64,000 nt of DNA from Fallopia convolvulus (Eukaryota; Streptophyta; Magnoliopsida; Caryophyllales; Polygonaceae): positions 17,862,576-17,926,575 of the forward strand of contig OZ024722.1 in the NCBI GenBank assembly GCA_964016875.1. Direction: 5' to 3'. The number at the start of each line of letters is the position of its first letter. The first letter of the stretch is position 1. Below the pieces are notes generated by a model. The model searched no databases, was not told the origin of the DNA, and saw only the letters and a program-made list of their open reading frames with translations. Position numbers and translations under genes: made by a program. Positions 52,631-63,431 of the stretch are shown in pieces.

Positions 52631-54314
52631 GGATCTCGTTTTCAAGGATGTTTCTTCTGCTTCGATAGTTATCTTGTGAGTTTCTTTCTTTTCCCTATCT
52701 TTTCTTATGATTTGCTTTTTTACAGTGCGGACACTGTAATTTTTAAGTATGGGGTGGGCAGGGAAAAGAAAACTTGCTTGCTTGTTTGTTTTTGTGTTAG
52801 TTTGTTCTGTTTCTTGTTGTTCTTAGTTGTTCTTGTTCTTGTTTTAAAAGGAAAAAATCACAAAAAAATTGAAAAAATTGGAAAAAAGATTTTAGAACGG
52901 ATAAGTACCCTTTTCTTATGGTTCTATGATAGTTATTTGCTTGCATGATCATGTAATTTCCTTTCAGCATCTTTTTGAGAGTATAGTTTGAGTCTTATGA
53001 TGAAATTGTTTAAATAGAGAAATAGCATATGATGAAACTGAGCATGTATAATTGTAGCATGAGTAATTGCAATCCAACAAAAAAAAATTGACCTTGTGAG
53101 TTCTTGTTTTTAGCCTTGAATTTTCATGTGTGTTTTGCTCTCTTTATGTATATTATCTCTTGGAATTGTGATGGTTATCTATTTCTCAAGACCTATATAA
53201 GATTTATAGTTCATTACTTGTGAAAGTCATATGATAGGGAACTTATTTTTCATAAGCCCTATTAATCCCTATCCACCCTAACATTATCCTTGTTTTGATA
53301 GCCAATTTGAGCTTTAGCCTTTTTATTGTTACTCCACAAAATTATCCCTAGCCGAGTTAAGCTTGACCCTATCCGGGGATTAGGACTTAGTTGGAGAGGA
53401 GTTGTTTTGTAGAGTGCAAAGATATGTGTTGGTTCAAAATAAAGGTTTGGGTGGGGTAGATTGGAAGTCTCTTGTTTTAAAGTATGTAAAAAGGTCTCTT
53501 GGTTAAAAAGAATGCACAAAGGAAGAAAGGCATGTCAGATCAATACCAGCCTATGTGGGCTCGGTACCGAAGAGTAGAAAGAAGAAGAAAATTTCAGGTC
53601 GGTGTCGAGGTATGTCGAGAGAAGAACAAAATGAAAAAGTGTAGAAAAAAAAAGGAAAAAGGAAGAAAGAAAGGAAGATGTGCAGTCTTTAAAAGTTTAA
53701 ACCAAGGGACTCTTTATGTTTTTATGAGGCTTTCTAGGATTTAATGGTGAGTGAAACAGAAAGAGCTTAAAGAGAAATGAGTTTGGTATGTTGTTCTTGT
53801 TATGAGAGTTTTGATGTTATGTGTGAGTTTTTAGGAGTCTTTGATTCCCGGATATTATTAGCACCACATAGCCAAAATATTTCCATAGCCCATTTGTCTT
53901 TACCAAGCCCCATTACAACCCGGCCGAATAGAAACTTCTATGAAGTTTTTCATTGAGCCTAAGTTCTCTTGATGATTTTTTGCTTGTTTTGACAAATCTT
54001 TGGTGGAGAGTTTGGTGATATAAGTTCCAATTTCTATGAGTTTTTGCATATAAGATTGAGTTGAGAGATTGAATTTATAGCCTAAACACATGAGAGTTGA
54101 GTGAAACACATTACCCTTGGTGAGGTTGGATTGTGGTTGCTTATGTCTATTGGTGCTTATATATGTGTGATGACGTTAATAGTCATTTGCTATTTTTGCT
54201 ATGTTTTGGAAATTGCTTTTTAGATAAGGGCTATTACTTGATGAGCATGTTGTTTGGTTTTGGTTATTGTCTTCTGATTGCTTGAGGACAAGCAAGCTTA
54301 AGTATGGGGTATTT
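52631..54314 (+). other. Athila-3 3' untranslated region and pre-LTR tract
   Basis: Non-coding, aligned with 16352-18025. A TAAGTATGGGGTGGGCAGGG tract lies near 52745 and AAGTATGGGGTATTT at 54300-54314, touching the 3' LTR. Near-palindromes at 53561 and 53599. Confidence 0.75.
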
Positions 54315-55768
54315 TGATGTTCATGTTTTTAGTATAGTTTTGGGCGTTTTTCTTAGGTTGTTTAGTTTAGTTTTAGTAAGTTTTAGTGCTAGTTTTCTGT
54401 GTTTTTGGATAAGTTTACATATTTTATGAAAAGTATGGAAGCTACTCTGTTTTTGTGTTTTTATAGGGTTTTCGAAGCAGAAGGGAGCATTTCAAGAGAG
54501 CTAGAGTCAAGTGGTTGATGGTGGAGTGTGTAGAGGGAAGAGAAGAAAGAATACGCCTTGAAGATCCCGTTGAATCCAAGAAGAAGCTATGAAGAATGTA
54601 CAAAAAAAAACCAAAACAGAGAGCTCATTACCGACCTGTGAGGGTCGGTACCGAGCTGTGCGACAGAGTTTTACTTGGAGAATTCAACAAGAGTCTACCG
54701 ACCCTGTGCAGGTCGTTACCGAGGTGACCAGTGTCGGTAGGCGGCGTCGACTTTCAGAAAATTTATCTTTTATCTCGTAATCTTTTTAGTTAGGAAAGTT
54801 TCTATCTTTTAGGACCCTTGTTAGATAGTTTCTCTTAGTATAAATACCCTTGTTCTAGTCTAGTTTAAGGGTTCGTTCGTGAGTTTTTGAGAAACGTTAG
54901 TTTTGGAGAACACGTTGGAGTCGATCGAGAGAGAGAGAGAGAGAGGAAGAGAGTTCGAGTTTTTTTTGTCTTGCTCATCGATTCTGAACGTGATTGTATC
55001 AAAAGACGAGATTTTTATAATTCAAGTAAGCTTTTATTTCAATGTTGTCATTCAATTTAGTTGTTTGCTTTATTTCAATCATGAGTGAGAAGTTTACCTT
55101 TCTAGGATCGGGGTTGAAACCCCACATAGTTATCCATGATTGAATGTGTGTGTTGAATGTTTGATTGCCTTATATCCCTTAACTACTTGTTTTGTGCTTA
55201 TACTTAGACGAAAGTCGAAGTAATTTGAGTTTATCACTTGATCGAAAGACAAAGTAGTGAACTTGAATGTTGATATTGTTCGGTAGCGAAAGTTTCGAGC
55301 TTTGGATTCAAAAATAAGTAGAAAGTGAATTGATTTATGAAAATTGATTGATTTGCTTGTTTAAGTCAACGAAAGTTGATAGCTTTATCTTTGAGGCATG
55401 ATATTTATCCTTCACACTAGTTCATATGCATGATTATGTCCTGGTAAACCCTTACCCTAGTTGTTTTCGCCTTTGAATTACCTTCGTTTTACTTCGTACA
55501 GACTCGTTACCGAGGTACACATGTCGGTACCGAGCCTGCAGTTGTTTGTGTCTTGTTTGCTTCGTTTGTGTTGAAACCCAGCGTCGTTACCGACCCTGTC
55601 AAGGTCGGTACCGAGGGCTATCGTAGTCTTGTTTGTTTCTATGCTTTCTTGTTTTATAGTTTAGTAATCAAACAACCTTGCTTCCCGTGGACGATCCTGA
55701 CTTCACTATACTCAGCGGGGTCTTGATTACAAATTTATTTGTTGTCGAGTTAAAAAACCCTCTCAACA
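54315..55768 (+). repeat. Athila-3 3' LTR (1454 bp)
   Basis: Partner of 35912-37376. TATAAATA at 54839-54846. Near-palindrome pairs retained, including 54625 and 54645. Followed by ATGGT. Confidence 0.93.
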
Positions 55769-55773
55769 ATGGT

Positions 55774-57472
55774 GGAGGCGGTGAAGATGTAATCATCGCC
55801 TTGAAAGAAAAGAGTGCCCTGAGGAGCTCCGTCTTTCATGGCGAAGTTGTTGTAGAATAGGCGCACTTGTTCAGGGTTGACTGTCACAGCAGAGTCGCAC
55901 ACATGTTCCCATTCTTAGGCCTTGATGAGTTCCTAGAGCTCCCCAAGCCCTTGCTCCATGAGTTGGGACTTAGAGAGGACCAACGGCGTAATAAGATTTC
56001 TATCCGCTGTGATGGGAACTCTTTTCTATTCTGTTCCCTTCCCCTTCTTGTTCTTGGGTCCCTTGGAGGCAGCAACCTTCCTTTTCTTTGGAGGGGAGGG
56101 AGCGGATTTCAGCAGAAGGAGAGGATCCTTTTCCTTGGGAGCACCCTCCGACACCACCATTTAACGTCCTTCTTGTTCGTCAGCCAACGCTTGGGCATGC
56201 TCCCTGGCGAGTGCCTTAGCGTCGAGAACCTCGGCGGCTCCATCGCCATCCGAGTTCCCTTCAAAGTCGGAGGAGAGGCCCAATTCCTCATCGTCGTCGT
56301 CTTCTTGACGACCCTGACTTGTTCCAGCATCATCAGCTTTGGCTGGGGCCCCATCCTTGTGGGCGTCCTCCTCCTCTGCAATCAGTTCCTCATCAAGGGC
56401 GCCGAGGTCTGTTGGGCGCTTGGAGGAGGGAGGCTGGTGGATTACTGCCTCGAGCTCAGCCTCAAGGGCATCAAGGCGATTGTTCTCTTCAGCGGTTCCA
56501 ATGACAATGGGAGCCTTCATCCTTGCGTTTCGGCGGGCAACCTCAGCAATGGGCAAGGAATCCTCGTCCGAGTCGAGGTTGATGTGTTGCTTTGCCAGGG
56601 AGGGGGAGGAAGAGATTTCTGTGGTGGTGGGGAGAGGGGATTTTTGATGTGAGGGAGAGGGGACCTGAGGAGGAGGAGGAGGAGGAGGAGGAGGAGGAGG
56701 AGGAGGAGGAGGAGGGGATTTGGCTTTAGGGGAGGTAGGCGGTGTAAGGTTGGTGGTGTTTAGAGAAGATGGAGGTGGGTCGATAGGATTAGAGGTCCCA
56801 TCGACAGTAGGGAGAGAAGAAGAGGTGGGGATTGGATCTCTGGGACTAGAGTTCCCAGAGATGGGAGTAGGATTAGAAAGAGGAGTAGGTGGAGGAGGAT
56901 GTTGGGATTGAGAGTTCCCAGAACCAGAGGAAGGAGGAAGTGTTGAGGGTTGAGAGGGGGGTGGTGGTGGTGATGGTGGAGCGTAAGAAGAGGGACGAGA
57001 GAGATTGAGGTCCTCATCGATGGAGAGAACAGACTTCTTCTTTTTCTTTGAGGGCTCGGAAGAAGAAGATTTTTAGTCTTTGCGTTTTTTGGATTTTGTT
57101 TAGGATTTTGGGGGTTTGGGACCGAAACTGTCGTGGATGACAGTTCCGGAGGAGGTGGAGAGTGGTTGTGGTTGAGAGGAAGAGGAAGGAAGAGTTAGTT
57201 GAGATGTGGTGGTGGAGGATGGAAGCGCAAGGGTTTGCGCCGCTGGAAGAGCAAAAGAGGATTGCCCGAGAACCTCGAATTTCTAGAAGCAAGGATCCGG
57301 TGCGGGGCTTGTTGAGGTAGGGGCGCACATAGTCATGGAGGCCCTTATAAAGTTTCTCTCGAGTGGCTGGATCTTTTTCGTTATTCACCTCTCGGAGCAT
57401 GAAGGCGAAGAGGGATTTAGGGTTTGTGTTGATCCACTCACGAATGTGGTGGTCTGGGTGAGTGGGTGCCAT
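55774..57472 (-). pseudogene. SIRE-like third ORF, N-terminal and middle part (proline-rich, nuclear-signal-bearing)
   Basis: Starts at the minus-strand ATG at 57472 (MAPTHPDHHIREWINTNPKS). Frameshifts near 57100 and again downstream break it. A Ser/Pro-rich region with a polyproline run (56667-56715) is followed by an acidic segment (EEDAHKDGAPAKADDAGTSQ). A perfect PKKRKV basic signal (56074-56091) sits next to ASKGPKNKKGKG. The start of the plant transposon protein domain (CDSAVTVNPEQVRLFYNNF) is visible near 55800-55900. It continues at 35906. Called env-like in SIRE elements by position only; the nuclear signal argues for another role. Confidence 0.72.
56667..56715. repeat. (AGG)n microsatellite, about 16 units
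   Basis: Uninterrupted AGG repeat. Reads as polyproline on the coding (minus) strand of the third ORF. Confidence 0.9.
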
Positions 57473-58222
57473 GAGATTTTTGGGAAGAGAGGGGTTTTGG
57501 AGGTTTGCTCGAATTGGAAGGGAAAAGGATTGCAGAGGACGAAGGTGGAAGAAGATCCCAAAAATGGCAAAATTAGGTCTTTTAAGTGGAAAGAGGATGG
57601 GGGAAAAAGGGTAAAAGCACTTTTCCATTTCAGCTGTCAGCCAATGAAAGCGGAGAGCCGTTTCAACTTCTTTAACATGCTTGGGACACGCGTCGTTAAT
57701 TCCATGGGAAGTCACATCGAGCGTTTCAAATATTTGGCCCTCGACGCTTCGAATTCTGACACATTTCCCACTTCCCGAGTGGCGTTCCAATTTCTCGAGA
57801 AATCAGTGTTCCGTTGCTAGAGATCATAATGTACACCAGTTCCCATGATCTTTGGAAGGTTAGGTTTGAGTGGAGTAGACAAGGGAACTCACACTCAAAT
57901 TCTTTTGTGAAGCTAGGGAACTCAAAAGGGAACCAGACAATTATAACTCGATAATGGGACAAGTATTTGAGATCATGAGAAGCGTTTGTCTGGTTCACGG
58001 CTAAGGGTTGGTTTTATGATCACCCGTCATAGTGACTTGTAATGAGGGTTAAGGGAACTCTGGTTGATTATTTTAGGCCTAAACAAATGAAGTTCCAATT
58101 TTGACATCAAAAGCTCTAGACTAGTAATATGGCAAAATGAAGGCAATTATTCCTAGTGTTCCCTATCATGCATTTCAAGATAAACTAGCCAAGCATTGAG
58201 GGAATAACAAACATGGACTAAT
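57473..58222 (-). other. SIRE-like spacer between pol and third ORF
   Basis: No coding frame was found. Dense GGGAAC/GTTCCC motifs (about 57839, 57883, 57905, 57918, 58048 and 58158). Confidence 0.6.
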
Positions 58223-60102
58223 TCAGTTTAGACTTATCATCCCTAGAAGCATCCGGAGACGCTGGTAGGGATGTTTGTCTAAAGCTTTAGTGAGAATGTC
58301 CGCAATTTGCTCTTCAATTCTATAATGTTCCATAGAGATGTTCCCATGTTCCACATTATCACGCAAGAAATGATGCATAATGTCTATATGCTTAGTACGT
58401 GAGTGATGCACAAGATTTTTGGAAATGTTAATGGTACTTGTATTATCGCATCTTATGGGAACAGGGCCAAAAGACATACCGAAATCCTGAAGTTGGTACT
58501 TAAGCCATAGAACATGGGAACAACAAGAGGCGGCAGCCACGTATTCCGCTGCTGCTGTGGAAAGTTTCACGGAGTTTTTCTTCTTTGATCCCCATGATAC
58601 TACACATGACCCTAGGAACTGGGTCATTCCAGAGGTGCTCTTTCGATCAACTAAGTGCCCAGCGAAATCTGCATCTGAGTATGCAACAAGCCCAAGGGAA
58701 CTATTCCTTGGATACCAAAGGCACAAGTTGTCGTTCCCTTTGAGGTACTTGAAAATTCTCTTCACCTCTTTCAGGTGTGATTCCTTATGGTTAGCTTGAA
58801 AACGCGCACATAGGCACACGGGGAACATGATATTGGGTCTACTAGCAATTAAGTAGAGAAGGGACCCAATCATACCTCGAAAGTTCCTTTGATCCACACT
58901 TATACCTGTTTCATCTACGTTGAGCCTTGAGTTTGGTGAGATGGGGGTGTCGATGGGCCTAGAGTGTTCCATCCCATACTTCACTAGTATCTCTCTAATG
59001 TACTTTTGTTGATGGATCCTTGTTCCCTCCTTGGTTTGAGATATTTGAAGTCCTAAGAAGAACGTGAGTTCCCCTATGAGGCTCATCTCAAACTTGCTAC
59101 TCATCAAATTCTTAAACTTTTCAACAAGAAACTCATTAGAAGCACCAAACACAATATCATCAACATACACTTGGACAATTAGAATATCTTTTGATTCTTT
59201 CTTAATAAAAAGGGTTGTGTCTATGGAACCACGAACGTATCCATGAGACAAGAGAAATTGGGCAAACCTGTCGTACCACGCCCTGTGAGCTTGCTTGAGA
59301 CCATACAGGGCCCTCTCCAAGAAGTAGACATGATCTGGGAAATGCTCATCTTCAAAACCATGTGGTTGTGCCACATAGACTTCTTCCTTGAGTTGCCCGT
59401 TTAGGAATGTTGTCTTGACGTCCATTTGATACAATTTGAAACCTTTGTGGGCGGCGTAGGCAATAAGGAGTCGAATGGCTTCAATCCTTGCAACTGGTGT
59501 AAAGGTCTCGTCATAGTCGATTCCTTCTTCTTGCCTATACCCTTGGGGAACCAGACGGACCTTGTTCCTAGCCACTGCCCCAGTGTTGTCAAGCTTGTTT
59601 CTGAAGACCCATCGAGTTCCTATGATATTCTTGTTCTTGGGCCTAGGAACCAGTTTCCACACTTTGTTTCTCTCGAATTGGTGGAGTTCCTCTTGCATAG
59701 CTTGAATCCAGTCTGGATCCTTTAGAGCTTCCTTGATGCTCTTGTGTTCCACCAGTGAGACGAATGCGTTGAAAGCACAAAAGTTGTTGAGAGAGGAATG
59801 GGTTTGCACACCTTTGTCATAGGGAGTGATGATGTTGTCGATGGGATGATCCTTCCTTTGGTGGTAGTTCCTCGTTTGAATGTTTGTGACATCAAGTTGT
59901 TCCCTTGTTTCTTCTTCGTCTTCAACTTGAGTTTCCTCTTCATGGGAACAGTTGTTCTCAACTTCTTCACTGAGTGTTTCTTCGGGATTTTCTTCATTGT
60001 TCCCTCGTTGTTCCCCCTGGACACTAGACTCTGGTATTGTTTCATCTCCTGGAACAAGAGTGTTGGATTGGGAGACATCTTGATGTTCTTCTGTTGTAGA
60101 GG
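58223..60102 (-). pseudogene. SIRE-like copia reverse transcriptase and RNase H
   Basis: Long open minus-strand frame (about 626 residues) to the natural stop at 58223. RT blocks: GTRWVFRNKLDNTG, QGYRQEEGIDYDETFTPVAR, YQMDVKTTFLNGQLKEEVYV, ALYGLKQAHRAWYDR and the catalytic YVDDIVFGA. RNase H: AYSDADFAGHLVDRKSTSG, SCVVSWGSKKK and KHIDIMHHFLRD. The first codons come from the nested solo LTR, so the real start is upstream, in the integrase frame at 61656. RT itself looks intact. Confidence 0.92.
60098..60102. repeat. Target site duplication AGAGG of solo LTR (left)
   Basis: AGAGG also at 61651-61655. Confidence 0.9.
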
Positions 60103-61650
60103 TGATAGCTTGCATTTAGGTAGTGTTTAGGACGCATATTTATCTTTGTTTTGCATGGTTTTAGCTTAGTTTAGTCTAGTTCTTAGGTTTTTAGGTTTTC
60201 TAGGAAATTCGGGTTTTGCGCTTGTTTTGTTAGGTTTTGCAGATCTTTCGGTAAACAAGCGTGAACGGGATGGATATTAGTGGACTATGGAGGAGTTTGA
60301 GGAAGCTTAGAGTAATACAAATGAAGATTGGAAGAACCAAGACCCAAGAGCTTGAGGGAAAAGAACGCTTAAACTCGGGCTATGCATTGGAGTTCTTGTT
60401 TTGACACCTCTATCTTGCAATGCTTGGTTTGGGAGATATAGTGCTCGGATGAATCTGAATTTGCTATCACTGGAAAGCTAACTCGAAGAGCTACAATTCA
60501 TATTTTTACTCCGAGTCCAAATTCCAACTCAAAAGGGGTGAAAACAGCCTTTGAAGTGTCGCCTGAAATGCTGAACCGAGAGTTCCGCGGGCTAGGAAGG
60601 CATGTGCCGCGGCCGCGCCACTCTATGTTAAGACCGCGCCTCACATTCTGCCGCGGGAGAGTTGGGCCGCGTGTTTTGGGCTTCGGGTTGGACTTTATTA
60701 GGTCTTTTCCGACTAGTTTAATGGAATTTCGGGATATATCTTTATCTTTGGATATCTTAGGGGTATTTAAACCTTGTTTTTAGTTTTCTCTCTCTGGATG
60801 GTCATAACCTTTTGATCAACTTTTGGAGCCTAGGGTTTTTCTCTTTGGAGGCAGACTTTGAAACCTTTGTAAGTTTGATTTCAATTTAATTATGCATAGC
60901 TAAATTTATTGTGTTTGGCTAGTTATTGAAGTCATGATTTGTATGTAGTTGTGAGGTTTGATTGATTCTCAACAAACTTGAATAGAAATTATTCCATGTG
61001 CTTAATTGAATCTAAACTAGGGTTTTGTTAGATTAGCTACCTAATTGAATTTCTAGTTAAAACTGAATCTGATTAATTACCGGTCGGAGTTAATTTGATC
61101 AAGAGTATACTTTAATCAATTTAGTACCGGTTGGACTAGTTGGTTGAAGAAGGGAATAAATTCACAAGTCACTTAGATGTCTGGTTGCTCTAAGTGTTTG
61201 TTTCTATTGATAACTTGAATCGTCATGCTGTTATTTAATTGAATCTAGAAGGTCTTCTAGGTTGTTATTTAATTATGGTTGTTAGACTGGTAGTTCTATC
61301 AACTAAATATGAAGTTTGGGTTTTAATCCTTAGTAGGATCATTATCCACAATAGATTATTCAAGTAAGAAGAGAATCAATGATCAGCGAATCAATGTCAT
61401 GATGGATCTAACTAGTTGAACACGTTTGTCTCTCATATATTTAAACCATTCTTGCATTCATATTTATTTCTATTTTTGCATAGTAGTTTAGATAATCATT
61501 CATAAAAAAAACCCTTTGGTTACTCGGCATAAAAGTAATAACAAAAATACAAGAGTCTCTGTGGGATCGACCCTTACTTGCCGCTCTACTGAGTTGGTTA
61601 AGCTAAGGTTTCTTTGATAGGTATTAACGACCACCGAAAATACCTCATCA
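60103..61650 (+). mobile_element. Solo LTR of another Ty3/gypsy family (1548 bp)
   Basis: TGATAGCTTGCATTTAGG...AATACCTCATCA ends, with AGAGG on both sides. A TATTTAAAC box lies near 60767. The GTGGGATCGACCC and TTACTTGCCGCTC stretch near the 3' end resembles the Athila/Tat LTR end, giving plus orientation. No internal sequence is present. It splits the SIRE-like pol between integrase and RT. It has no TCGKTAMCGA arrays. Confidence 0.88.
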
Positions 61651-61655
61651 AGAGG

Positions 61656-62912
61656 GGACTACGAAGGAGTCTTTATCATTTTGTTTTGGGCTCCTTCGTT
61701 GTTATCTGGTGGTGGGACAGTGTTTCCACTTGGATAGTCCTCATCTCGCTTTCTTGGCTCATCATCATCATCATCGTCGTCTTTTTCTTGTCTAACTAGT
61801 TTGAACAGAGTTCCCTTTCCGTGGGGCTCTGTTCCCATCTTCACAAATTGTTCGTTGAAGACGACATGAATGTTTTCCTCGATCTTCTTGGTCCTCTTGT
61901 TGTACACCCTGTACGCCTTGCTTTGAGAGGAGTATCCTAGGAAGATCCCTTCGTCGCTCCTGTGATCAAACTTCCCAAGGTTGTCTTTCCCATTGTTGTG
62001 AACAAAGCATTTGCAAACGAAGGTCCTGAGATGAGAAATGTTGGGCTTTCTTCCCTTGATTAACTCATATGAGGTCTTTTTGATCATGGGAAGAATCATG
62101 GCTCGGTTTAGAATATATGTTGTTGTGGAGATTGCCTCGGCCCAGAAACTTTCAGGAACTCCACTCTCAAGCATCATGGTGCGAGCCATGTCTTCCAAGG
62201 TTCTGTTCTTTCTTTCCACAACTCCATTTTGTTGGGGTGTGCGTGGTGCCGAGAAGTTGTGAGAAAAACCGTTGTTGTCACAGAATTTTAGGAACTCTGA
62301 GTTCTTGAACTCAGTTCCATGATCAGATCTGAGAGACTTGAGCTTCAATCCCATGCTAACTTCCATTCTCTTGATGAAGGGCTCAAACTCCTTGAATGCA
62401 TCTGATTTGGATCTCAAGAAAATAACCCATGTAAATCTTGAAAAATCATCAATTAACACATACATGTACCTTTTACCACCATAGTTGGCCGTTTTCATGG
62501 GACCATAGAGATCCATGTGAATTAGTTCCAAGGGCGTTGTTGTGCTTACCACCTTCTTTTGCTTAAAGGAACTCCTGGTTTGCTTGCCACGAACACATGC
62601 TTCGCAAAGCTTGGCTCCCTCAATGTTTATTCGTGGAAGACCAATGACCAAGTCTTGTAGATATAGCTTCAAAATTTGATTTGTGCCTGCATGGCCTAGC
62701 CTCTTATGCCAGAGTTTCGTGTCATCATGGGAGCTTACAAGGCACAGCTTTCTTGGTGGTTCAAAGTTTGTGTCCACCACATAGACATTGTTGGACCTTC
62801 TTCCCCTTAGAATGGTTTTTTTGGTTTTCTTGTTGATGACCAAGCATTCTTCTGAGTCGAAGGTGACCATGTTGTTCCCTTGATCACATATCTTAGATAC
62901 ACTCAAGAGATT
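61656..62912 (-). pseudogene. SIRE-like copia integrase
   Basis: Minus-strand frame with the pre-integrase finger (WHKRLGHAG, CEACVRGKQ), then the DDE core: IHMDLYGPMKTANYGGKRY (Asp), SLRSDHGTEFKNSEF (Asp) and TPQQNGVVERKNRTLEDMAR (Glu). The C-terminal CFVHNNGKDNLGKFDHRSDEG block follows. An in-frame TAG lies at about 61659, just before the solo LTR insertion. Upstream it is linked in frame to protease through one stop at 62913. Confidence 0.92.
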
Positions 62913-63431
62913 TTATCCCAAATCCTTCACTAAATTGGCATTGCTAATCTTCAATGACTTGTTGAATAGTACTTCGCTTGTTCCTATAATTTCTCCTTTA
63001 TTTTTGTTGCCAAAGGAAACGTGACCTCCTTTGGCTTGTGTGTGGAGTGAGGTGAGATTGTCTTTGTTCCCAGTCATGTGATTTGAACAGCCACTATCAA
63101 TGACCCAAGTGTTGTTCCCCCTCACTTCCAACCTACAAGGAGAGTTAGTTTTTGGTGACCCATGCAAGATGACTCTTGTTTGGTCCCTTACAAGGAAAGA
63201 CGGATTCAAGCATAACATAATCAGCAATATTGATATCACGAGAGTTCCTAGAATAATAGGTGAAGTTCCTATGTTGGTTCCCATGAGTGGGACCTCTAGC
63301 AGGTTTGTTAGCTTTTTGGTTTTGCCTGTTCCAATACTCGTGATTCCTTTGAGCTTGAGCTTCCTTTTTGGGACAACTTTCCTTGTAGTGCCCATGTGCA
63401 CCACAATTCCAGTAGGTTTTGTAGTACTCAC
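62913..63431 (-). pseudogene. SIRE-like copia protease region
   Basis: WVIDSGCSNHMTGNKDNL near 63060-63115 contains the D-S-G active site of copia proteases. One stop (62913-62915) separates it from integrase in the same frame. Confidence 0.85.

Larger units (their letters stand above)
35912..55768 (+). mobile_element. Athila-3: Athila-type Ty3/gypsy element with two nested insertions
   Basis: LTRs at 35912-37376 and 54315-55768, PBS at 37380, gag-pol from 37493 to 49885 (interrupted by a Tat element and a solo LTR), env-like ORF at 51066-52630 and target duplication ATGGT. Without the nested elements it is about 13.4 kb. Pol has many frameshifts and stops. It inserted in the third ORF of the SIRE-like element. 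The LTR is related to Athila-2 but belongs to a separate subfamily. Confidence 0.93.

Noticed and set aside
3209..55768. HpaI (GTTAAC) and KpnI (GGTACC) cores as cloning artefacts
   Set aside because: The sites are too many, have degenerate variants, and sit in natural phased arrays within decayed elements with intact target duplications.
55867..56652. 261-residue plus-strand ORF
   Set aside because: It is antisense to the SIRE-like third ORF, whose minus-strand frames contain the recognisable domain and nuclear signal.
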